NCBI RefSeq assembly: GCF_016834455.1
Contig: NZ_CP069213.1
Coordinates: 2,914,501 to 2,978,500, forward strand
Source of the DNA: Shewanella litorisediminis
GTDB taxonomy: Bacteria; Pseudomonadota; Gammaproteobacteria; Enterobacterales; Shewanellaceae
DNA: 64,000 bases
Reading direction: 5' to 3'
Part shown: piece after piece, positions 9,249-17,753 of the stretch
Layout of the letters: each line of letters opens with the position of its first letter
How positions within the stretch are numbered: the stretch's first letter is position 1
The notes under the pieces: generated by a model
What the model was told of the DNA's origin: nothing
The model's input: the letters and a program-made list of their open reading frames with translations, nothing else
The model's database searches: none
Made by a program: the position numbers and the translations under genes

Positions 9249-10733
9249 ATGACCTCTCAGAAACAGCCCAGCCTGGTGGATGCGCTTATCCCCGTGGCGG
9301 CACTGGTCACTATGCTCGCCGCCGCCGTCTACTTGTTCTCCTCCGACAGCTCCTCTGGGGCCAACCAAATCGCACTCATTCTCGCCGCCTGTATCGCCAT
9401 GGTCGTGGGCATTAAAAACGGCTATTGCTGGAAAGATATCGAAGAGGGCATGGTCCGCAGTATCGGTGTTGCCACACCGGCACTGCTTATCCTGTTCAGC
9501 GTCGGCTCACTCATCGGTGCCTGGATCCTCTCAGGCACTGTGCCCGCCATGATTTATTACGGTATGCAGGTACTGAGCCCGGATTATTTTTACGCTGCCA
9601 GCTGCCTGCTGTGCGCCTTCGTGGCCTTGTCCATCGGCAGCTCCTGGACGGTAGCAGGTACCCTGGGTATCGCCCTTATCGGCATTGCACAGGCCGTGGG
9701 GCTCAGCGTTGAAATCACCGCCGGCGCCATCATCAGCGGCGCCTATTTCGGTGACAAGATGTCCCCCATGTCGGACACCACCAATCTGGCGCCCGCCGTG
9801 GCCGGCACGGATATTTTCAGCCATATCCGCCACATGACCTGGACCACGGTGCCCAGCATAGTGATTGCGCTGCTGATTTTTCTGTTTATCGGATTATCCG
9901 CCGACAGCAGTGGCATAGACACCAATCTGGACACCACCCTGACCTTGTTGTCAGATGAATTTCATATTGGCCCGCATCTGCTGCTGCCACTGGTGGTGGT
10001 GATTTATCTTGCTTACCGTAAGATGCCCGCCTTCCCCACGGTGATTTTGGGCACCCTCGCCGGGGTGCTGTGCGCCGCATTGTTTCAGTTTGATGGTGTG
10101 GTGAAGCTTGCCGATGACGCCAATCTCGGCGCCGCCATGGCACTGGTCAAGGGCTTGTGGATTGCCATGTTCAACGGTTACAGCGCCAGTACCGGCAATG
10201 AAATGCTCGATGGCCTCTTAAGCCGCGGTGGTATGTCAGGTATGGTCAATACCGTTTGGCTTATTCTTTCTGCCATGGCCTTTGGCGGCGTGATGGAGGC
10301 AACCGGCCTGCTCAACCGCCTGCTGCAAAGCATGTTATCCATGGTGAAAACCTCCTCCAGCCTGGTCATCACCACCCTGGGCTGTGCCATAGGGGCCAAC
10401 GTCATCACCGCCGATCAGTTTATCGCCATCATCCTGCCCGGCCGTATGCTGAAACTGGAATACACCCGCCACAAGCTGGCTCCGGTAAACCTGTCCAGGG
10501 CGCTCGAAGACTCAGCCACAGTGACCAGTCCTCTGGTTCCCTGGAACACCTGCGGCGCCTTTATGGCAAGCACCCTGGGTGTGGCCACCATTGCCTATCT
10601 GCCCTTTGCCTTCTTTAATCTCATCTGCCCTGTGATGAGCGCAGGTTATGCCTACTTCCAGATAAAGCTGCTGCCCCTGGAAGAATTTGACCTGCCGGAA
10701 AGCGCTGACGAACTTAAAAGCGCGGAAGCCTGA
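9249..10733 (+). CDS. NhaC-family Na+/H+ antiporter
   Basis: Inner-membrane antiporter of 494 aa with about a dozen hydrophobic segments. Family features include SGAYFGDKMSPMSDTTNLAPA near residues 165-185 and a repeated NhaC fold, with GNEMLDGLLSRGGMSGM and VITADQFIAIILPGRM in the second half. Substrate could be Na+/H+ (or malate-lactate/lysine, as some family members differ); the sequence does not settle it. AGGATG precedes the ATG. Monocistronic, ending at a bidirectional terminator shared with the convergent oxidoreductase. Confidence 0.88.
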   Translation: MTSQKQPSLVDALIPVAALVTMLAAAVYLFSSDSSSGANQIALILAACIAMVVGIKNGYCWKDIEEGMVRSIGVATPALLILFSVGSLIGAWILSGTVPAMIYYGMQVLSPDYFYAASCLLCAFVALSIGSSWTVAGTLGIALIGIAQAVGLSVEITAGAIISGAYFGDKMSPMSDTTNLAPAVAGTDIFSHIRHMTWTTVPSIVIALLIFLFIGLSADSSGIDTNLDTTLTLLSDEFHIGPHLLLPLVVVIYLAYRKMPAFPTVILGTLAGVLCAALFQFDGVVKLADDANLGAAMALVKGLWIAMFNGYSASTGNEMLDGLLSRGGMSGMVNTVWLILSAMAFGGVMEATGLLNRLLQSMLSMVKTSSSLVITTLGCAIGANVITADQFIAIILPGRMLKLEYTRHKLAPVNLSRALEDSATVTSPLVPWNTCGAFMASTLGVATIAYLPFAFFNLICPVMSAGYAYFQIKLLPLEEFDLPESADELKSAEA

Positions 10734-10761
10734 AGCTTTGCAGGTATAAATCGACAGCATC

Positions 10762-10788
10762 AAAAAACGCCCTCTTGAGGGCGTTTTT
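10762..10788. terminator. Bidirectional terminator, nhaC / oxidoreductase
   Basis: AAAAAACGCCCTC, short loop, GAGGGCGTTTTT; A-run and T-run on both sides let it work on both strands between convergent genes. Confidence 0.9.
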
Positions 10789-10823
10789 ATTTGGTTGTGT
10801 GAAGGGATAAGCGGCGCTTCAGG

Positions 10824-12152
10824 TCAGCTCAGAGAATCCATAAGACGGCCGTAATGATAAAAGGCCCACTGCCCCACGCGCCTGAGTGGCGCCAGGGGGA
10901 AACCCGGTAATGGCGTGCCATAAAGCGGCAGTGACGGCGCCGCCCTGCCACTTAACATGCCCGCAAGACGCCAGGCTGCCTGACTGCTGAAAGAGACCCC
11001 GGCACCGCAATAGCCCAGGCTGTAGCCTTCACCACGTCGGGTATACACATGGGGCATATCATCGAGGGATGCCGCCAGCCAGCCGTGCCAAGTGTGGCTC
11101 ACGCCCACTGTCGCAAGGGATGGAAACGCCTTGTCCATGGCTTCCTTCAAACGTGCCGGGTACACAGGATTGTCCGCGTCACGGCCCCACACGGCGCCGC
11201 GCCCGCCAAAGAGCAAGCGGTTTTCCGGCAACAAGCGGTAATAGTATTTGAGGATGCGGGTGTCCATGGCCACTTGCCTGCTGTGTAGCCCCGCCTGAGA
11301 CAGCGCCGCTTCAGACAGGGGCTTTGTCACTATCACGTTGCTCAAAATGGGCAAAAATCGCCCCTTGAGGGTCTCGGTCAAACCGGGCTGGGTATAGGCG
11401 TTACCGGCAAATACCAGGGCATTGGCATCTATCTGCCCCAGTGCAGTTTCCACCGTGAACCCCTTGGCGGTGCGCACGCTGCCAAGGACGGTACTTTGCT
11501 CAAAGATTTGCACGCCGGCATCCCCTGCCAGCCTGGCATAGCCCAGCAGCAACTTGAGCGGATTGAGGCCGAATCCGTCGGCAAGACGCAGCGCCCCATA
11601 AGACTGATGATGGTTAAGGTAGTCGCTTCTAAGCCTTGCCGGACTGATAAACTCGGCCCCCTGCCCCATATGGCGGGCAATAAAATCGGCGCCGGCCTGC
11701 AGGGTTTGCATGGCCTTGGGGCTGTGGGCAATTTTAAGATACCCCTTTTCCTGGGGATTGCAGTCAATCCTGCCATCCTGGATAAGCCCTTCAACCCGGG
11801 CCACCGCCTCTGAGAACTCCTGATAAATCCCCTTTGCCGTGTCCAAATCCCACCGTTTGGCCATTTGCCCATAGCTTAAGCGGCCCGAGCCCTTGAGTAC
11901 AAAACCGCCGTTACGGGCGCTGGCCCCAAAACCGATGCGGTTGGCTTCGAGTAAGGTCACCTGCCTGCCGTATTCGGTGGCAAGATAGTAGGCGGTGAGA
12001 AGTCCGGTAAAACCGCCACCTATCACCACCACATCGGTCTGCTGATGCCCCCTGAGTGAAGGCGCCTCGGGTAACTGCTCAGTAGTATCCGACCAAAATG
12101 TAGGCGGCAAAGCTTGCTGCGCCGGATTGGCGCTGATTAATGGGTCGTACAA
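10824..12152 (-). CDS. FAD-dependent oxidoreductase of the DAO family (PuuB/OrdL-like)
   Basis: Flavoprotein probably oxidising an amine or amino acid; gamma-glutamylputrescine oxidase-like proteins are the closest family I recall. Seen: Rossmann motif VVVIGGGFTGLLTAYYLA near residue 40, then NGGFVLKGSGRLSYG, and the C-terminal FAD contact GYCGAGVSFSSQAA (about 385). The frame has no ATG near its start. A TTG at 12152 follows AGGAG by six bases and directly abuts the stop of the GNAT gene, so I take TTG as the start (442 aa). Cotranscribed with the acetyltransferase upstream; the substrate is unknown. Confidence 0.85.
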   Translation of the reverse strand: MYDPLISANPAQQALPPTFWSDTTEQLPEAPSLRGHQQTDVVVIGGGFTGLLTAYYLATEYGRQVTLLEANRIGFGASARNGGFVLKGSGRLSYGQMAKRWDLDTAKGIYQEFSEAVARVEGLIQDGRIDCNPQEKGYLKIAHSPKAMQTLQAGADFIARHMGQGAEFISPARLRSDYLNHHQSYGALRLADGFGLNPLKLLLGYARLAGDAGVQIFEQSTVLGSVRTAKGFTVETALGQIDANALVFAGNAYTQPGLTETLKGRFLPILSNVIVTKPLSEAALSQAGLHSRQVAMDTRILKYYYRLLPENRLLFGGRGAVWGRDADNPVYPARLKEAMDKAFPSLATVGVSHTWHGWLAASLDDMPHVYTRRGEGYSLGYCGAGVSFSSQAAWRLAGMLSGRAAPSLPLYGTPLPGFPLAPLRRVGQWAFYHYGRLMDSLS

Positions 12153-12737
12153 TTAGGACTCCTGAAACACCAATAACATTTCACACGCCGTGCAGTGGCA
12201 ATCGTTGCCACAGAGAGTGCAAAGGTAATCCGGGTTGTCGTGGGATTGATTCCAGCGGTCGGGGTGGGCCTTGATGAGCTTGCCACCGGCCTTGGTGAAA
12301 TAACGCACCGCTGCGTTGTGGGGGCTTTCCTGCCACAGGTGGGCAATGCCGCCAAGCGCGCCCTGAGCCCTGACAGCATCGACGGCATATCGCAGCAAAA
12401 CGCCGCCAAGCCCTTTGCCTCTGGCCTCGGGTGCCAGGGTGTTGGATTTGAAATAGCACACCCTGTCTGCGTCTAACCCCCAGAGTGCTGGCGAGCACCA
12501 GCGGTCGGGTTGCCATTGCCCGGCGGCAAGGGTAAGGCGAAAACCGAGCAGGCCGTTTTGGTCAAGCGCCACAAAGCTTGCGTTGATGCCGGCCTTCACC
12601 CCTGCGTGCCACAGGGATTGCAAATGGGGTAAATCGAGATAGCCGTCGCCGTGAACGGCTTCGCCCAAAGCCAATACAGCATCGAAATCCTCGGGCTGCA
12701 TCTGGCGGATAACACATTGGGAGTGAAGGTTTGTCAT
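12153..12737 (-). CDS. GNAT acetyltransferase with C-terminal cysteine cluster
   Basis: Acetyl-CoA-dependent N-acetyltransferase by fold, 194 aa. The acetyl-CoA motif reads NTLAPEARGKGLGGVLLRYAVDA (central residues about 110-130), followed by a typical ARY-like segment AAVRYFTKAGGK. The C-terminus carries CTLCGNDCHCTACEM, five Cys and one His in 15 residues, which looks like a metal site and is not part of the GNAT fold. Start is the ATG at 12737; no clear ribosome site is seen. The next gene begins on the base after its stop, so the two form an operon, perhaps acetylating and oxidising related amines. Confidence 0.82.
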   Translation of the reverse strand: MTNLHSQCVIRQMQPEDFDAVLALGEAVHGDGYLDLPHLQSLWHAGVKAGINASFVALDQNGLLGFRLTLAAGQWQPDRWCSPALWGLDADRVCYFKSNTLAPEARGKGLGGVLLRYAVDAVRAQGALGGIAHLWQESPHNAAVRYFTKAGGKLIKAHPDRWNQSHDNPDYLCTLCGNDCHCTACEMLLVFQES

Positions 12738-12869
12738 GATCGGTTCGCTGCCGGGGCATCTTGTTATTGTTTTGTGAACGATAACACAGGAGCTTCCCGA
12801 TGGGCACCGGTGACTTTTCAAGGAAAGCCGCCTGCTGCTATAGTGGGCGCCATCAACCAAGGAGCTACC

Positions 12870-13076
12870 ATGAAAGCCTTACTCGTATTGACGGCAATTA
12901 CCCTGCTGGGCGGCTGCGCAGAACTGAAAGACGCTGGCCGGACCGTTGGCCACACCACCAAAGAAGTGACCCGCGAAATAGGTCACGCCACCCGCGATGC
13001 CACCAAGGCCGTCGGCCATGCCTCCCGCGATGCAGTCAACTCAGTTAAAGAAGAGTTGAGCGAAGAAAAGAACTGA
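12870..13076 (+). CDS. Small lipoprotein with 11-residue helical repeats
   Basis: A 68-aa precursor with a signal peptide and lipobox LLGGC (lipidated Cys near residue 17), so it should sit on the periplasmic side of a membrane. The mature part contains three 11-residue repeats beginning VGHTTKEV, IGHATRDA and VGHASRDA, which predict an amphipathic helix; entericidin- and LEA-like small proteins look similar. GGAG lies six bases before the ATG at 12870, which sets the start although the frame is open from 12651. It converges on the thioesterase gene with no gap. Function unknown. Confidence 0.82.
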   Translation: MKALLVLTAITLLGGCAELKDAGRTVGHTTKEVTREIGHATRDATKAVGHASRDAVNSVKEELSEEKN

Positions 13077-13445
13077 TCAGGCCGCTGCTGCCCGCATCCC
13101 ATGGGGTGCGGGGAGTCCCTTCTCATTCACGTGCACAAACACCAGCTTTTCCACCGTCACCACAGGCAACTGGGACACCTTGTTGCGCACCATGGCTCTC
13201 ACCGCAATGGAGCTGTGGCCCACACTGATTAGTTCAAAGCCAAACTCCAACACATCACCGGCTCTTGCCGGGGTAATGAAATTGATTTCAGCGATGATTT
13301 TGGTCACATGTCTGTCGCTCTTCATCTGACAGGCAGCAAAGATTGCCGCCTCTTCATCGAGCCAGCTGAGCAGTTGGCCACCAAAGAGGGTGTTGGCGGG
13401 ATTGAGGTGATCGGGTTTAACCAAACGACGGCTTAAGAATTTCAT
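13077..13445 (-). CDS. Acyl-CoA thioesterase, hotdog fold (YciA/BACH type)
   Basis: Hydrolyses acyl-CoA to free acid and CoA. At 122 aa it is a single hotdog domain with the family pattern HLNPANTLFGGQLLSWLDEEAA (residues 13-34), where Asn and Asp of the active site are present, and the central strand AEINFITPARAGD. Ribosome site GGAGGAC precedes the ATG. No partner gene is evident. The family member is clear, the chain-length preference is not. Confidence 0.9.
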   Translation of the reverse strand: MKFLSRRLVKPDHLNPANTLFGGQLLSWLDEEAAIFAACQMKSDRHVTKIIAEINFITPARAGDVLEFGFELISVGHSSIAVRAMVRNKVSQLPVVTVEKLVFVHVNEKGLPAPHGMRAAAA

Positions 13446-13584
13446 GGGGCGTCCTCCGTGATAGTGGGCCCCATGACTAAAGCAACCTCTAAGCCAAAAT
13501 TTTAAACCTTATATTTCAACTAATTAAAAACATTAACTGATTTAAATCGCTGATTTCTGCACCAGGAACGCGCGTCATGCACAT

Positions 13585-13611
13585 AAAAAGCGCAATCAGA
13601 GCGCGCTTTTC
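13585..13611 (-). terminator. Terminator overlapping the ltaE stop
   Basis: On the minus strand AAAAGCGC, loop, GCGCTTTTT; the 5' arm lies within the last codons. Confidence 0.75.
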
Positions 13612-14606
13612 AGCGCCGCCACAAAGGCCAGGACAGCATCGCGACTGATGTCATTGTGGGTGACCAGACGCAAGTTTTTAGAAGGGCTGATAATAAAGCC
13701 CTGACTCGCCAACTCAGCGGCAATACGCTTGATGTCGATATGCTCGGCAACCCTGGCAAACACCATATTGGTCTGGATTGAGGCCGTGTTGACCTCAAAA
13801 CCCTCTATCATCGACAGCTCACGGCCAAGGAGCGCGGCATTGTCGTGATCTTCGGTGAGCCGTTGCCACTGAGACTCCAGCGCTATGATGCCCGCAGCGG
13901 CCAAAATCCCGGCCTGGCGCATACCGCCCCCCAGCATCTTGCGCCAGCGGCGCGCCTTATGGATCAGTCTGTCATCCCCAAGCAACAAAGAGCCCACGGG
14001 CGCACACAACCCCTTGGACAGACACAGAGAGACAGAATCGAAATGCCCGGCAATCTCAGCCATTGGCTTATTCAGCGCCACCGCGGCATTGACCAGGCGG
14101 GCGCCATCCAGATGAATTTTAAGACCCCGGTTAAAGGCCAGTGCCTGAGCTTCGGCCAAATAGTCCATCGGCAGCACCTTGCCACCTATGGTGTTCTCAA
14201 GGCTAAGCAAGCGGGTACGGGCGTAATGCACATCATCGGGTTTGATGGCCGCTTCTATGTCGCCAAGGGCGATGGTGCCATCGGCCTGATTGAGCAGCGG
14301 CTGGGGCTGAATGCTGCCAAGCACGGCGGCGCCGCCGCCCTCAAACCGGTAGTTGTGGGCGTCCTGACCACAGATGTATTCATCACCGCGCTCACAGTGG
14401 CTCATCAGTGCCAGCAGGTTGGCCTGGGTACCTGAAGAGGTAAAAAGTGCGGCATCAAAACCCAGCATTTCCGCCGCCATGGCCTCGAGACGATTAACTG
14501 TGGGGTCGTCACCATACACATCGTCCCCCACCGGGGCCTGTGACATGGCCTGGCGCATTGCTGCGGTTGGCTGAGTGACTGTATCGCTTCTGAAATCTGC
14601 CTTCAT
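13596..14606 (-). CDS. ltaE: Low-specificity L-threonine aldolase
   Basis: PLP enzyme splitting L-threonine/allo-threonine to glycine and acetaldehyde. The 336-aa product starts MKADFRSDTVTQPT, as family members do; GGGGAA upstream supports the ATG at 14606 over the longer frame to 14687. Motifs: GDDVYGDDPTVNRLE (about 28-42), SGTQANLLAL, HLDGARLVNAAVAL, and the PLP lysine in SLCLSKGLCAPVGS. A hairpin overlapping the stop (13585-13611) ends transcription. Confidence 0.95.
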   Translation of the reverse strand: MKADFRSDTVTQPTAAMRQAMSQAPVGDDVYGDDPTVNRLEAMAAEMLGFDAALFTSSGTQANLLALMSHCERGDEYICGQDAHNYRFEGGGAAVLGSIQPQPLLNQADGTIALGDIEAAIKPDDVHYARTRLLSLENTIGGKVLPMDYLAEAQALAFNRGLKIHLDGARLVNAAVALNKPMAEIAGHFDSVSLCLSKGLCAPVGSLLLGDDRLIHKARRWRKMLGGGMRQAGILAAAGIIALESQWQRLTEDHDNAALLGRELSMIEGFEVNTASIQTNMVFARVAEHIDIKRIAAELASQGFIISPSKNLRLVTHNDISRDAVLAFVAALKSAL

Positions 14607-14837
14607 GCTAATTCCCCGGGGTAGTAATACAACTGACTGGCCGATTATCCAGACCTTACCCCGTGAAGGCCAGCATCTTTGTGCCATTGCACGCTGACAG
14701 AGGCTTGAACAAGTCTTTTACACATAATTAAAACTAATGGATGTGGAAAGTTAATCTTGATTGAAAAGCCCTGTGGTTAGGGCAGAATGCGGCTTTTACC
14801 CAAGAGACGTCTTCCTTTGGAACAAACAGAATTTATT

Positions 14838-15449
14838 ATGCTGCTGTGGCTTATCGGCGTATTGGCCGAGGCCATGACAGGCGCACTCGCCGCCGGACGC
14901 AAACAGATGGATCTCTTTGGGGTGGTGATAATTGGTCTGGTCACTGCCATTGGCGGCGGCACCCTGAGGGACATGCTCCTTGGCAACTATCCGCTTATCT
15001 GGATTGCCAACTGGCACTATCTGATTGCCATTGCCGCTGCGTCGCTGCTGACTGTGCTTATCGCCCCGCTGATGCGCTATCTTGGCCGTTTATTCCTCGC
15101 CATCGATGCACTGGGGCTGGCGGTGTTTTCCATTACCGGCGCCCAAAAAACCCTGATGCTGGGCTACAGCCCTGTGGTGGCGGTTGCCATGGGGGTGGTC
15201 ACAGGCGTCTTTGGTGGTGTGCTCAGAGATATTCTGTGCAATGAAATCCCACTGATTTTCAGAAAAGAATTTTATGCGCTGGCATCCCTGCTCACCGCCA
15301 GCCTTTACGTGCTGCTGGCCCTGAGTGGTTTTGGCGGCTGGCCAAGCCTGCTGGGGTGTTTGCTGCTGGGATTTGGTCTGCGTATGTGCGCTATCCGTTA
15401 CCACTGGTCGATGCCAACCTTTAACTACCAAAGCGATGCTCGCCACTGA
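14838..15449 (+). CDS. TRIC-family (UPF0126) membrane channel/transporter
   Basis: Inner-membrane protein of about 203 aa with seven hydrophobic segments arranged as two repeats, each with a GG-x-x-RD signature: AIGGGTLRDMLLGNYP (about 48-63) and VFGGVLRDILCNEIP (about 136-150). This is the bacterial trimeric intracellular cation channel family (YadS/YicG relatives). Start could be the ATG at 14838 or one at 14787, 17 codons upstream; neither has an ideal ribosome site, and the shorter form begins directly at the first membrane segment. Convergent with tpx. Confidence 0.88.
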   Translation: MLLWLIGVLAEAMTGALAAGRKQMDLFGVVIIGLVTAIGGGTLRDMLLGNYPLIWIANWHYLIAIAAASLLTVLIAPLMRYLGRLFLAIDALGLAVFSITGAQKTLMLGYSPVVAVAMGVVTGVFGGVLRDILCNEIPLIFRKEFYALASLLTASLYVLLALSGFGGWPSLLGCLLLGFGLRMCAIRYHWSMPTFNYQSDARH

Positions 15450-15458
15450 ATACGCCAT

Positions 15459-15487
15459 AAAAAACGCCGGCATTGCCGGCGTTTTTT
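15459..15487. terminator. Bidirectional terminator, TRIC gene / tpx
   Basis: AAAAAACGCCGGC, ATT-type loop, GCCGGCGTTTTTT between convergent genes. Confidence 0.92.
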
Positions 15488-15488
15488 A

Positions 15489-16064
15489 TTATTGCTGACT
15501 GATGTCTCTCAAGGCCGCAAGGGCCGCATCATAATCCGGATGCTGACTGACTTCGCCAACCAGCTCTTTGTATCTTAAGGTGCCCTCGGCATCCACGATA
15601 AAGATGCTGCGGGCGAGCAAGCCTCTGTCTTCTATCAGCAGGCCATACTCCTCGGCAAAATTACGCCAAACTGAGTCTGATAATACCTGAATATTTTCAA
15701 CACCCTCTGTTTTGCAAAAACGCTTCTGTGCAAAAGGTAAATCTGTGCTCAGGGTCAGCATCACCACAGATTTGCCATCAAACTTACCCACTTCGTCATT
15801 GAAGCGCTTGGTCTGCAAGGCGCACACGCCTGTATCCAGGCTGGGAACGGCGCTGATGAGTACCGTTTTGCCCTTAAAGTCACTTAATGCTACCGGCTTG
15901 AATGACCCATCAACCACACGAAACCCCGGTGCAGTTTCACCCACCTGAGGTAAATTTCCGGACAGCATCACCTGCTTTCCCCCCATGGTGACGCTGTCTC
16001 TTTCCTGGGCTATCCCCTGAGCAGCAAACAGAACCAAGCCTATGCATAACGCCTTTTTAAACAT
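15489..16064 (-). CDS. tpx: Thiol peroxidase Tpx with a signal peptide
   Basis: Atypical 2-Cys peroxiredoxin that reduces peroxides. The peroxidatic Cys81 is in SLDTGVCALQTKRFN and the resolving Cys117 in LPFAQKRFCKTEG, as in E. coli Tpx. Unlike the E. coli protein it begins with a Sec signal, MFKKALCIGLVLFAAQGIAQ, predicting export to the periplasm. AGGGAG seven bases upstream fixes the ATG at 16064 rather than the longer frame to 16085. Single gene between terminators; in the periplasm it would need an electron donor other than cytoplasmic thioredoxin. Confidence 0.93.
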   Translation of the reverse strand: MFKKALCIGLVLFAAQGIAQERDSVTMGGKQVMLSGNLPQVGETAPGFRVVDGSFKPVALSDFKGKTVLISAVPSLDTGVCALQTKRFNDEVGKFDGKSVVMLTLSTDLPFAQKRFCKTEGVENIQVLSDSVWRNFAEEYGLLIEDRGLLARSIFIVDAEGTLRYKELVGEVSQHPDYDAALAALRDISQQ

Positions 16065-16133
16065 TGTTTTTCTCCCTGTCATCAACCGATAGCTGAGTGT
16101 TGCAAAGTGTGGCCAATACCGCTAGCCCTGGCA

Positions 16134-16163
16134 TAAAAAAAGCCGGCGATTGCCGGCTCTTTT
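16134..16163 (-). terminator. Terminator of mscS
   Basis: Minus strand GAGCCGGC, short loop, GCCGGC followed by seven T. Confidence 0.9.
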
Positions 16164-16175
16164 CATTGCTGTGGC

Positions 16176-17003
16176 TTATTTGGCCGCAGGCAGTTCCTTC
16201 ACATGGATATCCATCTGAGGATAAGGGATACCAATGTTATTGGCATCGAGGGCATTTTTGATTTGCTCGGTCAGCTCAAACTTGGCGGCCCAGAAATCAG
16301 CGCCTTTAACCCATGGACGCACAACAAAGTTGATGGAGGACGCGCCCAGTTCACTCAGGGCAACGGTGTAAGCCGGGTCCTTCAGTACGTATTGGTTGTT
16401 GTCCAGAATGTCGGTCAGGACTTTCTTGGTCAGCTTGATATCGGCGTCATAGGCCACACCAATCACCATGTCTACACGGCGCGTGTCCATGGCTGAGTAG
16501 TTGGTAATGGTGCCATTCATGATGGCAGAGTTAGGCGCAACGATAACCTTGTTGTCAGGCGTACGCAGCTTGGTGGAGAAAATGGTGATTTCATCCACGG
16601 TACCGGCAATGCCGGCCGCTTCGATGTAGTCACCCACACGGCATGGGCGGAACAGCACCATAAGTACGCCGGCGGCGAAGTTGGACAAAGAGCCCTGCAG
16701 CGCCAAACCGACTGCCAGACCGGCGGCACCGATAACGGCAACCAGAGAGGCCGTCTGTACGCCGATTTGCCCCAGGGTGGCAATAACGGTGAACACAAAC
16801 ACCACCGCCCACGCCAGGTTGGCCACAAAAGAGGTTACTGTAGGATCAACCTTGCGGTTACTCAGCATCTTGGTGGTTAACTTCTTGACTACATTCGAGA
16901 AGTATTTACCGATCAAGAAAATGAGAATGGCGAAAATGACTTTGAGACCGTAGGTCATGATCAGCTCGGGTGCCTGATCGACGAGTCCTTGGATATTATC
17001 CAT
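16176..17003 (-). CDS. mscS: Small-conductance mechanosensitive channel MscS
   Basis: Tension-gated inner-membrane channel that releases solutes on osmotic downshock. The 275-aa length is close to E. coli MscS (286). Three N-terminal membrane segments end in the pore helix, rich in Gly and Ala (VIGAAGLAVGLALQGSL, about residues 90-106), followed by the cytoplasmic beta domain (GDYIEAAG, VAPNSAIMNGTITNYS). GGGAG precedes the ATG. Own terminator; no partner gene. Confidence 0.95.
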   Translation of the reverse strand: MDNIQGLVDQAPELIMTYGLKVIFAILIFLIGKYFSNVVKKLTTKMLSNRKVDPTVTSFVANLAWAVVFVFTVIATLGQIGVQTASLVAVIGAAGLAVGLALQGSLSNFAAGVLMVLFRPCRVGDYIEAAGIAGTVDEITIFSTKLRTPDNKVIVAPNSAIMNGTITNYSAMDTRRVDMVIGVAYDADIKLTKKVLTDILDNNQYVLKDPAYTVALSELGASSINFVVRPWVKGADFWAAKFELTEQIKNALDANNIGIPYPQMDIHVKELPAAK

Positions 17004-17034
17004 GAAATTACTCCCTTAACTTAAAAACACTGTG

Positions 17035-17598
17035 CTATTCAACGAGTATCAAAATATCGACACGGCGGTTTTGCTGTCGGCCTATCTCGGTGTTATTGGG
17101 GGCAACAGGCATTGACTCCCCAAAGGATGCTGTCGTTATTCTCGCTTTAGGGATAGCAAAATCCATGGCGAGGCTAGCTGCAACATTGTCAGCGCGTTCG
17201 GCTGACAAGCGATAATTGGCCGCTTCTGAACCTATGTCGTCTGTGTGCCCCTGAAGCAGCAACGAGACAGTGTCTGACTCGATACTCTTTGCCAACCACG
17301 CCAGCTTGGCGGCAGCTTCAAAAGGCACGAAGGCCGATCCAAAATCAAAATAGATCGACAGGATTTCGCCTTGGTGACAACTGGATGGGTATGGATTCAT
17401 CTGTGACGTCATCAGACACACAGGAGCAGGCGCACTGACCGGAATAATACACCCGTTGGCCCCCACTCTGCTGCCCGCCGGCGTACCGGGACAGGCATCC
17501 TTGAAATCAGGTACTCCATCTCCATCTTTGTCGCTTATCGCATGCAGCGGCAAACTTATCAGTCCAACCAGCACACCAACGCAAAGCCAAGGGTTCAT
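17035..17598 (-). CDS. OmpA-family outer-membrane/peptidoglycan-binding protein
   Basis: Exported protein with signal peptide MNPWLCVGVLVGLISLPLHA, a Ca-binding thrombospondin type 3-like repeat (DKDGDGVPDFKDACPGTPAG) and a C-terminal OmpA domain. That domain shows LLLQGHTDDIGSEAANYRLSAERADNVA and NRRVDILI, the peptidoglycan-binding features. No transmembrane beta barrel is present, so it is probably a periplasmic peptidoglycan-linked protein. The frame is open to an ATG at 17643; I prefer 17598 because the signal peptide starts there (187 aa). Separated from mscS by 31 bases and possibly cotranscribed with it. Confidence 0.85.
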   Translation of the reverse strand: MNPWLCVGVLVGLISLPLHAISDKDGDGVPDFKDACPGTPAGSRVGANGCIIPVSAPAPVCLMTSQMNPYPSSCHQGEILSIYFDFGSAFVPFEAAAKLAWLAKSIESDTVSLLLQGHTDDIGSEAANYRLSAERADNVAASLAMDFAIPKARITTASFGESMPVAPNNTEIGRQQNRRVDILILVE

Positions 17599-17753
17599 AG
17601 TGAAATCCCGGGATGTGTTAATCATCGCCGGAGATTCCGGCATTCGGGGTTATGAACCCCAATCAACAACGAGAGATATTTTACTGCTTAATTTGCAAAG
17701 AAAAAGGATTTTGTTCGACGTCAACGAAAAGCCTAGCAGCGCCATCCAGGATT

